Part shown: one piece after another, positions 18,379-27,995 of the stretch | How the letters are laid out: each line of letters opens with the position of its first letter | Numbering within the stretch: position 1 is the first letter of the stretch | Assembly (NCBI RefSeq): GCF_003732265.1 | Contig: NZ_MOBK01000008.1 | Coordinates: 1-64,000 of the forward strand | Direction: 5' to 3' | Length of the DNA: 64,000 nucleotides | From: Pseudomonas brassicacearum | GTDB taxonomy: Bacteria; Pseudomonadota; Gammaproteobacteria; Pseudomonadales; Pseudomonadaceae | The notes under the pieces: model-generated | What the model saw: only the letters and a program-made list of their open reading frames with translations | What the model was told of the DNA's origin: nothing | Database searches by the model: none | Made by a program: the position numbers and the translations under genes

Positions 18379-18880
18379 GTCGTCGACCCTGCAAAACTCA
18401 CTGATGCTGGCGCTCCTGATCGGCGCCACGACTTCATGGGCGGCGGCACTGGGACTGTGGCTGATGTTCATGGTGGTCATCTGTGCTTATGGCGTTGGCA
18501 TGTGGGCCTTGCGATCGCGGCTGGTTCCGTCCGCCCGCTTGCTTGCCAGTGTCCTGCTGGCCGCCACGCTCACCAGTTGCGCGCAAATGGCCGCACAAGT
18601 CTTGTCACTTCAATGGCATCAACCGATAGCGCTTTACGCTGGATTGATCGCCCTGCAATGCGTTGTGCTGGAATACAACGGTTTCTTCCAGAACCCACGC
18701 CTTGATCGCATGCGTCTGTGCGCCGTGTTTGGCGCATTGATGCTGGGCCTGGGCCTGCTGCGCGAACTCCTTGGCAACGGGGGCCTGCACCTCGCCACGC
18801 TCGTCCCCGGCGGGTTCATCCTGCTGGGAGTGTTGATCGCCGCACGTCAGGCCTGGGCTCGCTCGACGCCCTCACATTGA
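18371..18880 (+). CDS. rnfE: RnfE-like membrane subunit, shortened
   Basis: A 169-aa polytopic protein at the RnfE position; E. coli RsxE is about 231 aa. Family marks are LLRELLGNGGLH and LATLVPGGFILLGVLIAAR near the C-terminus. The N-terminal LGLCP cysteine region of canonical RnfE is replaced by ALLIGATTSWAA with no Cys. The second conserved region keeps one Cys (IALQCVVLEYN). The C-terminal extension of canonical RnfE is missing. It overlaps rnfG by 8 bases. With RnfA also lacking its ligands, a normal membrane Fe-S cluster is unlikely here. Confidence 0.82.
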   Translation: MTKSSTLQNSLMLALLIGATTSWAAALGLWLMFMVVICAYGVGMWALRSRLVPSARLLASVLLAATLTSCAQMAAQVLSLQWHQPIALYAGLIALQCVVLEYNGFFQNPRLDRMRLCAVFGALMLGLGLLRELLGNGGLHLATLVPGGFILLGVLIAARQAWARSTPSH

Positions 18881-18909
18881 TTGACTGTTTTTAGGGAAAC
18901 GCATCGTCC

Positions 18910-19548
18910 ATGAATGCCGCAAAACGTTTGGAAATTTTCCGCCGGTTTCACGAAGACAACCCGGAACCCAAGACTGAACTGGCCTATTCGTCGCCCTTCG
19001 AATTGCTGATTGCCGTCATTCTTTCCGCTCAGTCGACCGATGTCGGCGTCAACAAGGCCACCGCCAAACTCTATCCCGTGGCCAACACCCCGGCGGCGAT
19101 CCACGCACTGGGCGTCGAAGGGCTGTCGGAATACATCAAGACGATCGGCCTGTTTAACAGCAAAGCGAAAAACGTGATCGAAACCTGTCGCTTGCTGGTG
19201 GAGCGCCACGGCGGCGAAGTCCCGCAAACCCGCGAGGAACTGGAAGCGCTCCCTGGCGTCGGCCGCAAGACGGCGAACGTAGTGCTCAACACCGCTTTTC
19301 GCCAACTGACCATGGCCGTGGACACCCATATCTTCCGGGTCAGCAACCGCACCGGCATTGCTCCCGGCAAGAATGTCGTCGAGGTTGAACAGAAACTGAT
19401 GAAGTTTGTACCCAAGCAATACCTGCTCGACTCCCATCACTGGCTGATCCTTCACGGGCGCTACGTTTGCCTGGCCCGCAAGCCCCGCTGCGGCAGCTGC
19501 CGGATCGAGGACTTATGCGAATACAAGCAAAAGACCTCGGACGATTGA
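18910..19548 (+). CDS. nth: Endonuclease III
   Basis: A 212-aa base-excision-repair glycosylase/AP lyase. The helix-hairpin-helix is LPGVGRKTANVVL, with catalytic Lys about residue 120 and catalytic Asp about 138 (VDTHIFRVSNR). A C-terminal 4Fe-4S loop reads CLARKPRCGSCRIEDLC (C-x6-C-x2-C-x5-C). It removes oxidised pyrimidines from DNA. The Rnf-nth linkage is widespread in gamma-proteobacteria. Confidence 0.98.
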   Translation: MNAAKRLEIFRRFHEDNPEPKTELAYSSPFELLIAVILSAQSTDVGVNKATAKLYPVANTPAAIHALGVEGLSEYIKTIGLFNSKAKNVIETCRLLVERHGGEVPQTREELEALPGVGRKTANVVLNTAFRQLTMAVDTHIFRVSNRTGIAPGKNVVEVEQKLMKFVPKQYLLDSHHWLILHGRYVCLARKPRCGSCRIEDLCEYKQKTSDD

Positions 19549-19654
19549 GGCGCTATTAAAATTATTGATGCATCGATTGAAAAAATCTTTTTTACCCGCC
19601 GGACGATTGTCGATATAAGGGGCGCCAAAGGCAGTCTTAGCCTGGAGTTGACCT

Positions 19655-19834
19655 ATGAGCACTGGCAAAGAGCAATTGGACGTAGAAGACGACTTCACAC
19701 CCGTTGAGGCCGATGACGCGGAACCGGTGGTAGAAGTGGCAAAGACCAACCTGAGCAAACGTCGCACCATCGACAATCTGCTGGAGGAGCGCCGACTGCA
19801 AAAGCAATTGGCCGATTACGATTTTGACCTGTAA
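19655..19834 (+). CDS. PA3496-like small acidic protein
   Basis: A 59-aa acidic protein (MSTGKEQLDVEDDFTPVEAD at the start; NLLEERRLQKQLADYDFDL at the end). GGAG lies eight bases before the ATG and a terminator follows six bases after the stop, both supporting a real gene. In P. aeruginosa PA3496 follows nth (PA3495) and encodes a similar small protein sometimes described as a putative envelope-integrity factor; recognition is from memory. It has no signal peptide or TM. The C-terminal half is likely helical. Confidence 0.8.
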   Translation: MSTGKEQLDVEDDFTPVEADDAEPVVEVAKTNLSKRRTIDNLLEERRLQKQLADYDFDL

Positions 19835-19839
19835 CACCT

Positions 19840-19868
19840 AAAAGCCTCCCGAAACGGAGGCTTTTTAC
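19840..19868 (+). terminator. Rho-independent terminator
   Basis: Hairpin AAAGCCTCC-cgaaac-GGAGGCTTTTT six bases after the small acidic gene. Confidence 0.9.
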
Positions 19869-19916
19869 TAAGCGCCAATCGCTGATGAGGATGGCTTCAT
19901 CAGACGTGGGTGGTAC

Positions 19917-20543
19917 TTATACCAGGCCATTGCGTTGAGCCAGTTCGATCAGATCGACCAGGGAGCGCGCATTGAGCTTCAACAACAGGCGGGTTTTGTA
20001 GGTACTGACGGTTTTATTGCTGAGAAACATTCCATCGGCAATCTCCTTATTGGTCTTTCCTCTGGCCAACTGTTGTAAAACCATCATTTCGCGTCCGGAC
20101 AATCGATCCACCATGTCGACTTCACTGGCATTACCAAGACTTGAGCGCACTGTATGCAACGCTTGATTGGGAAAGTAACTGTAGCCTGACAGCACGGCTT
20201 TTATTGCACTGAGCAACTCAGTCAGGTCCTGTTGTTTACACACATAGCCTGCAGCCCCCGACTGCATGCAACGCATGGAAAAATGCCCCGGCGCCTGTGA
20301 AGTCAATATCAGCACTTTAAGTGGCATCGCCGTCGATGTCAGTCGCGCAATGACCTCCAGCCCATCCAGCTTGGGTATTCCAATATCCAGAATGACAATG
20401 TCCGGCATAAGTTCGCGGGCAAGTTGCAATGCGTCCACGCCGTTATCTGTTTCTGCAATGACTTCGTAGCCATGGCGCTCCATTAGCATACGTACCGCAA
20501 GACGAATGACGGGGTGATCATCCACGATCAGCACTTTATTCAT
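19917..20543 (-). CDS. LuxR/NarL-type response regulator (RocA/SadR-like)
   Basis: A 208-aa regulator. The receiver domain has VDDHP at residues 6-10, a phospho-acceptor Asp in DIVILDIGIP near 52, and a Lys in GYVCKQQ. The C-terminal LuxR helix-turn-helix has LSGREMMVLQQLARGKTNKEIADGMFLSNKTVSTYKTRL. The ATG at 20543 begins MNKVLIVDDHP; an upstream in-frame start at 20585 adds 14 unconserved residues. The sequence recalls the RocA/BvgA-like regulators of fimbrial and biofilm genes in Pseudomonas, but no kinase is adjacent and the target genes are unknown. Confidence 0.85.
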   Translation of the reverse strand: MNKVLIVDDHPVIRLAVRMLMERHGYEVIAETDNGVDALQLARELMPDIVILDIGIPKLDGLEVIARLTSTAMPLKVLILTSQAPGHFSMRCMQSGAAGYVCKQQDLTELLSAIKAVLSGYSYFPNQALHTVRSSLGNASEVDMVDRLSGREMMVLQQLARGKTNKEIADGMFLSNKTVSTYKTRLLLKLNARSLVDLIELAQRNGLV

Positions 20544-20585
20544 GGGCAAGTCCAATTTCGCTGTTCGAATTTTTAGAGCCCGCAC

Positions 20586-21130
20586 AATAGCCTAGTCACT
20601 TCATCCATGGCATGCCGCCTCCCTCGGCCACCTACAGCCAGAGACATTTCTTACAAATTTAAAAGATTAGTCCTACAAATTTCTTAAAACAAATTGCATC
20701 CTGCGTGGTATCAAACTTCGCAAACGCCGCTTCCACGCAATTTTTCTGTATCGAATTACGGCAATAAAAAATAGCATTCCACCACGCGGGCGCCTCTGAC
20801 AAGAGGCCAGTACTCAGCTACGCTTAAAAGCAGGATATCCCCTAAGATAAAAAACCTTACACAAAGAAATATCGCCCATAAAACTACTAACCGCTTATTT
20901 AAGGACACATTTAAAAATCAGAAAACCCCACAATATCCTCCAGCAAAACACCCCTACTCAACCCACACCCAAACAATAACGCTACTCTATCAAGCTTAAA
21001 AACATAAAACCCACAAACGGAGACTTTCCCAATTACATCATTGGCGACTTTCACACAACACAAACTAAAAACCCTACAAACAACCTTTCAACCCATCGAG
21101 CAAAAGTTAATATCACAATGAGCAAAGAAC
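20586..21130. other. AT-rich intergenic stretch
   Basis: About 545 bases with no convincing gene on either strand. Base use is strikingly A/T-rich and A-rich on the plus strand (many AAAAAC and ACAAAC runs), unlike the GC-rich surroundings. It probably holds the promoters of the flanking regulator and membrane protein. It could be a horizontally acquired or silenced segment. Confidence 0.6.
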
Positions 21131-21736
21131 ATGAAAAAACTCAAAGGAAAAATTACGAACCCCATGACTATCATTGCAATATTCGCAACACTGTCTGAAG
21201 CATCGGCGGCCGTCTCACTGCCCTTTCTGGGCGATGAAGAACGAGCGCTTTACATTTGGTTTCTGATCAGCTTTCCGTTTTATTTGCTTTTACTATTCTT
21301 CGCGACCCTTAACTTCAACTATCGGTCGCTTTACGCGCCTTCTGATTTTGAAAAGGGAGAGCACTTTTTAACCGTCATGAAAAGCGCTGATCGCAACGAC
21401 AATACTCCTTCCACGCCTGACTTTCCGGCCCAGCATTACGTCTGCCTGCCTGAAAGGCTGAAGGACCTGCATATCGTCGATGCGCGCGTAACGGGTCAGC
21501 CATTAGAGTTCAGCTCGCTGCTGGAGAGCATTCGGCTACCACAGAAAAACCTCGCGCAAGTGATCGTATTTCTCACATGCGGCGACTCGGAGACATCACT
21601 GAGAGCAAGCGTGCTCAAGCATTCGAAACTGACAAAGAAGCGCAGTGGCTCCATCTTCTGCGTTGCTTATAATTCGAGCTCTCAAGCGCTGACAATCATT
21701 GGGCAAACGTTTTATCCGGCAGGGACCGGTAGGTAG
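21131..21736 (+). CDS. Hypothetical membrane protein
   Basis: A 201-aa protein not recognised. Two hydrophobic segments lie near the N-terminus (about 11-32 and 40-62, IWFLISFPFYLLLLFFATLNF). A soluble domain of ~140 residues follows, with VIVFLTCGDSETSLRASV near 150. There is no obvious Shine-Dalgarno sequence before the ATG. The gene opens in AT-rich DNA and its first third is low in GC, becoming more typical later. It may encode a membrane-anchored accessory protein of recent origin. Start uncertain. Confidence 0.6.
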   Translation: MKKLKGKITNPMTIIAIFATLSEASAAVSLPFLGDEERALYIWFLISFPFYLLLLFFATLNFNYRSLYAPSDFEKGEHFLTVMKSADRNDNTPSTPDFPAQHYVCLPERLKDLHIVDARVTGQPLEFSSLLESIRLPQKNLAQVIVFLTCGDSETSLRASVLKHSKLTKKRSGSIFCVAYNSSSQALTIIGQTFYPAGTGR

Positions 21737-21838
21737 CTCTTGAAGAACAAAAGGAGAGAAAACGGCAGGAAGGTGTAACGCGTATCAAGAAAAAGCTGAA
21801 TGCTCAATGAATGCCTGGCAGAACATCCCCCTTGCGAG

Positions 21839-21870
21839 GTGTGGCCTTGTCACTGACAAGGCCACACTTC
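21839..21870. terminator. Hairpin between the hypothetical membrane protein gene and argG
   Basis: Strong stem GTGTGGCCTTGTCa-ctGACAAGGCCACAC. The right side is T-rich, so it may end plus-strand transcripts. It also lies 20 bases after the argG stop on the minus strand. Confidence 0.75.
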
Positions 21871-21889
21871 TATTACCAGCTCAAAGGTC

Positions 21890-23107
<1,218 letters not shown>

Positions 23108-23236
23108 GCCATCACTCCACGGGGTTCTACGGAAAGCCGTGAAGTCTACCGGTCATACGAAATAATTTACAGTGGCGCGACAGCTTATGACGACGAAGCG
23201 ACAGATTCTGTCGATCGAGCGACGAGTTCAGCAGGT

Positions 23237-24148
23237 TCAGGAAGTGGTCGCAGCGCTTCCCGGCGTCGCCCCTTGAGGCGCGACTTTCTCGGTCGGCGCG
23301 ACGCGCTCCAGACGCACGGCAACCCGGCGATTCTTCGCACGGTTGGCAGCATTGGTGTTTGGCGCCACAGGGTAACGCTCGCCGTGGAAACGCATGGTGA
23401 TCTGCGATTCTTGTATGCCGTTGGCCTTGAAGAAATCCATCACTGCCAATGCGCGGCGGCGCGACAGTTCACGGTTGGCCAGACGATTGCCACTGTTGTC
23501 GGAGTGCCCGTCGAGTTCAATGTGATTGACTGACGGATCAGCCTTCATGAACTCCAGCATCACTTGCAGCTGCACCTTGGCGTGCGCATCAAGATCGATG
23601 CCTTCAGCACCCGTGAAGGTGATTTCGGACTGTTTGACCTGTTCGAAATTCTTCGGCAACAGTTTCGCCACGCAGCTTTGGTAATCGTTGAATGCCTTGC
23701 TGAACTTGACCGGCAACAGCCGCACTTCCGACACCCGGCCATCGCCGGAGGCATGCCGGATCACCGGGCTGCGACCATCGATCAAGCCACTGATCAGACG
23801 CCCGGCCTGAGCTTGCGAGCTGTTGAACAGCACATTACCGCTGCCCAGGCGTACCGAGCCCAGATTGATATCGCCACGCCCCGGCTGCCACGGCGCGGCG
23901 GCTGCCAGCAAGGTTGCCGAACCGCCACCGATCATCGCGTTGTAGGTATTCAGACGAAATATCGCCTGCTCACCGGCACGGCGTACGAATTCACCCGACC
24001 CGAAATCGGTGATCGGCTGAGTCAGGCGGCATTCGAACTTGTCACCTTCGACCGTCCACTCGATGCTCTCCAGACGCGTCTGGAAAGTGAGCGCCATCGC
24101 AGGAAGGCTGGCAAACACACTGAGCAAGGCTAAATAACGCTGGCGCAC
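23237..24148 (-). CDS. motY: MotY-like flagellar T-ring protein (OmpA family)
   Basis: A 303-aa periplasmic protein. A signal peptide (RQRYLALLSVFASLPAMA) precedes an N-terminal MotY domain (~20-150). A C-terminal OmpA-like peptidoglycan-binding domain follows (~155-285, HIELDGHSDNSGNRLANRELSRRRA, then NRAKNRRVAVRLE). GTG at 24148 was chosen because GGAG lies six bases before it; another GTG at 24160 is in frame. In Pseudomonas MotY supports stator function around the flagellar motor. The place between argG and pyrC matches the P. aeruginosa motY locus. Confidence 0.88.
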   Translation of the reverse strand: MRQRYLALLSVFASLPAMALTFQTRLESIEWTVEGDKFECRLTQPITDFGSGEFVRRAGEQAIFRLNTYNAMIGGGSATLLAAAAPWQPGRGDINLGSVRLGSGNVLFNSSQAQAGRLISGLIDGRSPVIRHASGDGRVSEVRLLPVKFSKAFNDYQSCVAKLLPKNFEQVKQSEITFTGAEGIDLDAHAKVQLQVMLEFMKADPSVNHIELDGHSDNSGNRLANRELSRRRALAVMDFFKANGIQESQITMRFHGERYPVAPNTNAANRAKNRRVAVRLERVAPTEKVAPQGATPGSAATTS

Positions 24149-24307
24149 GGGAGGCTCCACTGGCTTCTACAACAAAAAGACCGACACACGCATGTTTCCG
24201 GCATACCTGATTCATATCGGTAGGTTCCTGCAAAACTTGATAGCGAGTGCCTGCAAGAGTCTTTTCCGGTAGCATTCCCCTGAGTTTGACCCGCCTGGAA
24301 TCCCCTC

Positions 24308-25354
24308 ATGTCCGACCGCCTGACCCTGCTGCGTCCCGACGACTGGCACATTCATCTTCGCGATGGTGCCGTGTTGACCAATACCGTTGCGGATGTTGCG
24401 CGCACCTTTGGTCGCGCCATCATCATGCCCAACCTGGTACCTCCGGTGCGTAACGCCGCTGAAGCCGACGGCTATCGCCAGCGAATCCTCGCTGCACGCC
24501 CGGCCGGCAGTCGCTTCGAACCGTTGATGGTGCTTTACCTGACCGACCGCACCCAGCCCGAAGAAATTCGCGAGGCCAAGGCCAGCGGTTTCGTTTACGC
24601 CGCCAAGCTGTACCCGGCTGGCGCGACCACCAACTCGGATTCTGGCGTTACCAGCATCGACAAGATCTTCCCCGCGCTTGAGGCCATGGCCGACGTCGGG
24701 ATGCCCTTGTTGATTCATGGTGAAGTCACCCGTGGTGATGTCGACGTGTTCGACCGCGAAAAACTCTTCATCGATGAGCACATGCGCCGTGTGGTCGAGC
24801 GTTTCCCGACGCTCAAAGTGGTGTTCGAACACATCACCACCGCTGATGCCGTGCAGTTCGTCAACGAGGCTTCGGCCAACGTCGGCGCCACCATCACCGC
24901 GCATCACCTGCTGTACAACCGCAACCACATGCTGGTGGGCGGAATTCGGCCGCATTTCTATTGCCTGCCGATTCTCAAGCGCAATACGCACCAGGAAGCC
25001 CTGCTCGACGCCGCCACCAGCGGCAGCGAAAAGTTCTTCCTGGGCACTGACTCGGCCCCCCACGCCCAGCACGCCAAAGAAGCCGCGTGTGGCTGTGCCG
25101 GTTGCTACACCGCGTATGCGGCCATCGAGATGTACGCCGAAGCGTTCGAACAGCGCAACGCGCTGGACAAACTCGAAGCCTTCGCCAGCCTCAACGGCCC
25201 GCGTTTCTATGGCCTGCCAGCGAACACCGACCGCATTACCCTGGTTCGCGATGAGTGGACCGCCCCGACCAGCCTGCCATTTGGTGAGTTGACCGTTATC
25301 CCGCTGCGCGCCGGTGAAAAACTGCGCTGGCGCCTGCTGGAGGAACACGCGTGA
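24308..25354 (+). CDS. pyrC: Dihydroorotase
   Basis: A 348-aa class II dihydroorotase, which cyclises carbamoyl-aspartate in pyrimidine synthesis. Zinc ligands are in DDWHIHLRDG (residues ~13-22), a carboxylated Lys in VYAAKLYPAGATT near 100, His in LLIHGEV near 137, EHITT near 175, and the catalytic Asp in FFLGTDSAPH near 248. Complete length. The rnt start overlaps its stop, so the two genes are co-transcribed. Confidence 0.97.
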   Translation: MSDRLTLLRPDDWHIHLRDGAVLTNTVADVARTFGRAIIMPNLVPPVRNAAEADGYRQRILAARPAGSRFEPLMVLYLTDRTQPEEIREAKASGFVYAAKLYPAGATTNSDSGVTSIDKIFPALEAMADVGMPLLIHGEVTRGDVDVFDREKLFIDEHMRRVVERFPTLKVVFEHITTADAVQFVNEASANVGATITAHHLLYNRNHMLVGGIRPHFYCLPILKRNTHQEALLDAATSGSEKFFLGTDSAPHAQHAKEAACGCAGCYTAYAAIEMYAEAFEQRNALDKLEAFASLNGPRFYGLPANTDRITLVRDEWTAPTSLPFGELTVIPLRAGEKLRWRLLEEHA

Positions 25355-26028
25355 GTGAAGACCATTTCGACGACGAACAGGACGGTCAAGGCGGTGGAGG
25401 CGGCCCTCGTCATCCAATGGCAGCCAGATTCCGTGGCTACCTGCCGGTCGTCGTCGACGTAGAAACCGGTGGTTTCAACTCAGCCACCGACGCCCTGCTG
25501 GAAATTGCTGCAACCACCATCGCCATGGACGAGAAAGGGTTTGTGTACCCCGATCACACCTATTTCTTCCGTGTAGAGCCTTTTGAAGGCGCAAACATCG
25601 AAGCAGCGGCGCTGGAGTTCACCGGGATCAAACTCGATCACCCGTTGCGCATGGCCGTGAGTGAAGAAGCAGCGCTGACCGATATTTTCCGCGGCATCCG
25701 CAAGGCCCTGAAAGCCAACGGCTGCAAACGGGCGATTCTGGTCGGCCACAACAGCAGCTTCGACCTGGGCTTCCTCAACGCAGCGGTCGCACGCCTGGAC
25801 ATGAAACGTAACCCGTTTCATCCATTCTCCAGCTTCGACACCGCGACCCTTGCCGGCCTGGCTTACGGTCAGACCGTACTGGCCAAAGCCTGCCAAGCGG
25901 CGGATATCGACTTCGACGGTCGCGAGGCTCACTCGGCTCGTTATGACACAGAGAAGACGGCAGAGCTGTTCTGCGGCATCGTCAATCGCTGGAAACAAAT
26001 GGGCGGCTGGGAAGATTTCAACGACTGA
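25351..26028 (+). CDS. rnt: Ribonuclease T
   Basis: A 225-aa DEDDh 3'-to-5' exonuclease that trims tRNA and other stable RNA 3' ends. Active-site residues are Asp-Glu in VVDVETGG near 36, Asp in GHNSSFDLGF near 137, and His/Asp in HSARYDTEKTAELF near 195. It starts with GTG sharing bases with the pyrC TGA (GTGA). The charged N-terminal leader of ~20 residues is usual in pseudomonads. Confidence 0.97.
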   Translation: MSEDHFDDEQDGQGGGGGPRHPMAARFRGYLPVVVDVETGGFNSATDALLEIAATTIAMDEKGFVYPDHTYFFRVEPFEGANIEAAALEFTGIKLDHPLRMAVSEEAALTDIFRGIRKALKANGCKRAILVGHNSSFDLGFLNAAVARLDMKRNPFHPFSSFDTATLAGLAYGQTVLAKACQAADIDFDGREAHSARYDTEKTAELFCGIVNRWKQMGGWEDFND

Positions 26029-26052
26029 TCTGTCGTTGATGAATCCTGCGCA

Positions 26053-26086
26053 TAAAAAAACCGGCCACTGAGGCCGGTTTTTTTAT
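26053..26086. terminator. Bidirectional rho-independent terminator
   Basis: AAAAAAACCGGCC-actga-GGCCGGTTTTTTT between convergent rnt and the peroxiredoxin gene. Confidence 0.95.
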
Positions 26087-26101
26087 GCCTGACGCTTGGG
26101 C

Positions 26102-26704
26102 TTACAGTGCCGCAGCGTGCTCGGTCAGGTAAGCAGCAACGCCTTCTGGCGAAGCGTTCATGCCCTTGTCGCCTTTTTTCCAGTTGGCAGGGCAAACTTC
26201 GCCGTGCTCTTCGTGGAATTGCAGAGCGTCGACCAGACGGATCAGCTCTTCCATGTTACGGCCCAGCGGCAGGTCGTTGATGATCTGCGAGCGGACAACG
26301 CCTTTGTCGTCGATCAGGAACGCGCCACGGAAAGCCACGCCGTCAGCGGACTGAACGTCGTAGGCCTTCATGATTTCCTGCTTGATGTCGGCAGCCATGG
26401 TGTAGCGAACCTGGCCGATACCGCCATTGTTCACAGGGGTGTTGCGCCAGGCGTTGTGGGTGAAGTGCGAGTCGATCGACACGGCAACCACTTCAACGTT
26501 GCGGGACTTGAAGTCAGCCATGCGGTTGTCCAGAGCAATCAGCTCGGACGGGCAAACGAAGGTGAAGTCCAGTGGGTAGAAGAACACCAGGCCGTATTTG
26601 CCTTTGATGGCCGACGACAGGGTGAAGCTGTCTACGATTTCGCCATTGCCGAGGACGGCTGGAACGGTGAAGTCCGGGGCTTGTTTACCTACGAGTACGC
26701 TCAT
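26102..26704 (-). CDS. 2-Cys peroxiredoxin (AhpC/Tsa family)
   Basis: A 200-aa thiol peroxidase. The peroxidatic Cys is in FTFVCPSELIALD near residue 51 and the resolving Cys in HGEVCPANWKKG near 170, giving the typical 2-Cys pattern. It reduces hydrogen peroxide and organic peroxides using thioredoxin or a dedicated reductase; no AhpF gene is adjacent. Its place before bfd-bfrB mirrors PA3529 in P. aeruginosa. The upstream gap is shared with the Fur-controlled bfd promoter. Confidence 0.95.
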   Translation of the reverse strand: MSVLVGKQAPDFTVPAVLGNGEIVDSFTLSSAIKGKYGLVFFYPLDFTFVCPSELIALDNRMADFKSRNVEVVAVSIDSHFTHNAWRNTPVNNGGIGQVRYTMAADIKQEIMKAYDVQSADGVAFRGAFLIDDKGVVRSQIINDLPLGRNMEELIRLVDALQFHEEHGEVCPANWKKGDKGMNASPEGVAAYLTEHAAAL

Positions 26705-26949
26705 TGGATATCTCCTGGTCTATTAACGTGAAGAACTGGATTCGCATCAGCCTGCCACCCTCAGGCGACAGCCCTGTGACACGATCCCCTTCAAAGGACC
26801 GACCATTCTACACGGCGTTTTTAGGCTGTCCTCAACGGTTTTTGCTGGAAGGTTAAAATTGCCGTCGTGACCGTTACTGGCAGATTGCCTGAATGAAAAC
26901 CGTTCGTCGGTGACGCCCGCTTATAACGCAAAGCTTTCAGAAACCACTT

Positions 26950-26968
26950 TGACAATCATTCTCGTTAA
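26950..26968. promoter_or_regulatory. Fur-box-like operator upstream of bfd
   Basis: GACAATCATTCTCGTTAAC. Its complement contains GAGAATGATTGTC, resembling the Fur consensus GATAATGATAATCATTATC. It lies about 50 bases before bfd, which is iron-repressed in pseudomonads. Confidence 0.6.
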
Positions 26969-27016
26969 CATTAAGATCCATCGCAATTGAGTCACAACCA
27001 GCGACGGTTTTTTCTT

Positions 27017-27235
27017 ATGTATGTCTGCCTCTGCACTGGCGTCACCGACGGTCAAATCCGCGATGCAATCTATGAAGGTTGCTGCAGCTACAAGGAAGTC
27101 CGTCAGGCCACCGGCGTTGCCAGCCAATGCGGCAAATGCGCCTGCCTTGCAAAGGAAGTGGTTCGCGAAACCCTGACCAAATTGCAATCGGCCCAGGCAG
27201 CCATTCCTTTCCCGGTAGAATTTACTGCCGCGTAA
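27017..27235 (+). CDS. bfd: Bacterioferritin-associated ferredoxin
   Basis: A 72-aa 2Fe-2S protein of the Fer2_BFD family. Ligand cysteines are in MYVCLCTGV (4 and 6) and ASQCGKCACLAKE (about 38 and 41). It binds BfrB and passes electrons to release stored iron as Fe(II). The ATG at 27017 matches the family start; ten extra upstream codons are not conserved. A Fur-like box precedes it, a terminator follows, and bfrB is next. Confidence 0.95.
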   Translation: MYVCLCTGVTDGQIRDAIYEGCCSYKEVRQATGVASQCGKCACLAKEVVRETLTKLQSAQAAIPFPVEFTAA

Positions 27236-27249
27236 AGACCTTGTTTCAA

Positions 27250-27280
27250 AGAACCGGACTCGATGTCCGGTTTTTTTATG
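27250..27280 (+). terminator. Rho-independent terminator of bfd
   Basis: ACCGGAC-tcgat-GTCCGGTTTTTTT about 15 bases after the bfd stop, separating bfd from bfrB. Confidence 0.92.
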
Positions 27281-27433
27281 CCTGAAAATCAACTGCTTAC
27301 GTTCGAGACGCGGAACACAAACATTCTTATTCCGATTAATTTTCATATAAGTTTCAATAACTTAGGTTTGACACGCTTACATACGCGGCTCAAACTCAGC
27401 CTTATTGACAGCTACTCAGGGCAGGACCCCATC

Positions 27434-27910
27434 ATGAAAGGCGACGTAACAGTCATCCAGCATCTCAACAAGATCCTTGCCAATGAGCTGGTCGCGATCA
27501 ATCAATACTTTTTGCATGCGCGCATGTATGAAGATTGGGGCCTGAACAAGCTGGGCAAGCACGAGTACCACGAATCCATCGATGAGATGAAGCACGCGGA
27601 CAAGCTGATCAAGCGCATCCTGTTCCTGGAAGGCCTGCCAAACGTCCAGGACCTGGGCAAGCTGCACATCGGCGAGCACACCAAGGAAATGCTTGAGTGC
27701 GACCTGCGTATCGAACGCATCGGCCATGCCGATCTGAAAGTCGCCATCGCTCATTGCGAAACGGTCGGCGACTTCGGTAGCCGTGAACTGCTCGAAGACA
27801 TTCTCGAATCCGAAGAAGAACATATCGACTGGCTGGAAACGCAACTGGGCCTGATCGATAAAGTCGGTCTTGAGAACTACCTGCAATCGCAGATGGGCGA
27901 AGACGAGTAA
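27434..27910 (+). CDS. bfrB: Bacterioferritin
   Basis: A 158-aa heme-containing 24-mer iron store. Ferroxidase ligands are Glu18 in ANELVAINQYF, Glu51 and His54 in DEMKHADKLIKRI, Glu93/94 in the middle helix, and Glu127/His130 in ESEEEHIDWLE. Met52 is the heme ligand. The ATG at 27434 is the family start; longer upstream frames cover the promoter. bfd upstream encodes its electron donor. The symbol follows the P. aeruginosa bfd-bfrB pairing. Confidence 0.95.
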   Translation: MKGDVTVIQHLNKILANELVAINQYFLHARMYEDWGLNKLGKHEYHESIDEMKHADKLIKRILFLEGLPNVQDLGKLHIGEHTKEMLECDLRIERIGHADLKVAIAHCETVGDFGSRELLEDILESEEEHIDWLETQLGLIDKVGLENYLQSQMGEDE

Positions 27911-27935
27911 GTTAGCGCCCGCTAAACTCGAGACA

Positions 27936-27978
27936 TTAAAAAGCCCCGCACTCTTTTAAAGAGGCGGGGCTTTTTTAT
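27936..27978. terminator. Bidirectional rho-independent terminator
   Basis: AAAAAGCCCCGC-actcttttaaagag-GCGGGGCTTTTTT between convergent bfrB and grxD. Confidence 0.94.
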
Positions 27979-27995
27979 TGCCTACAAGGATCGAA

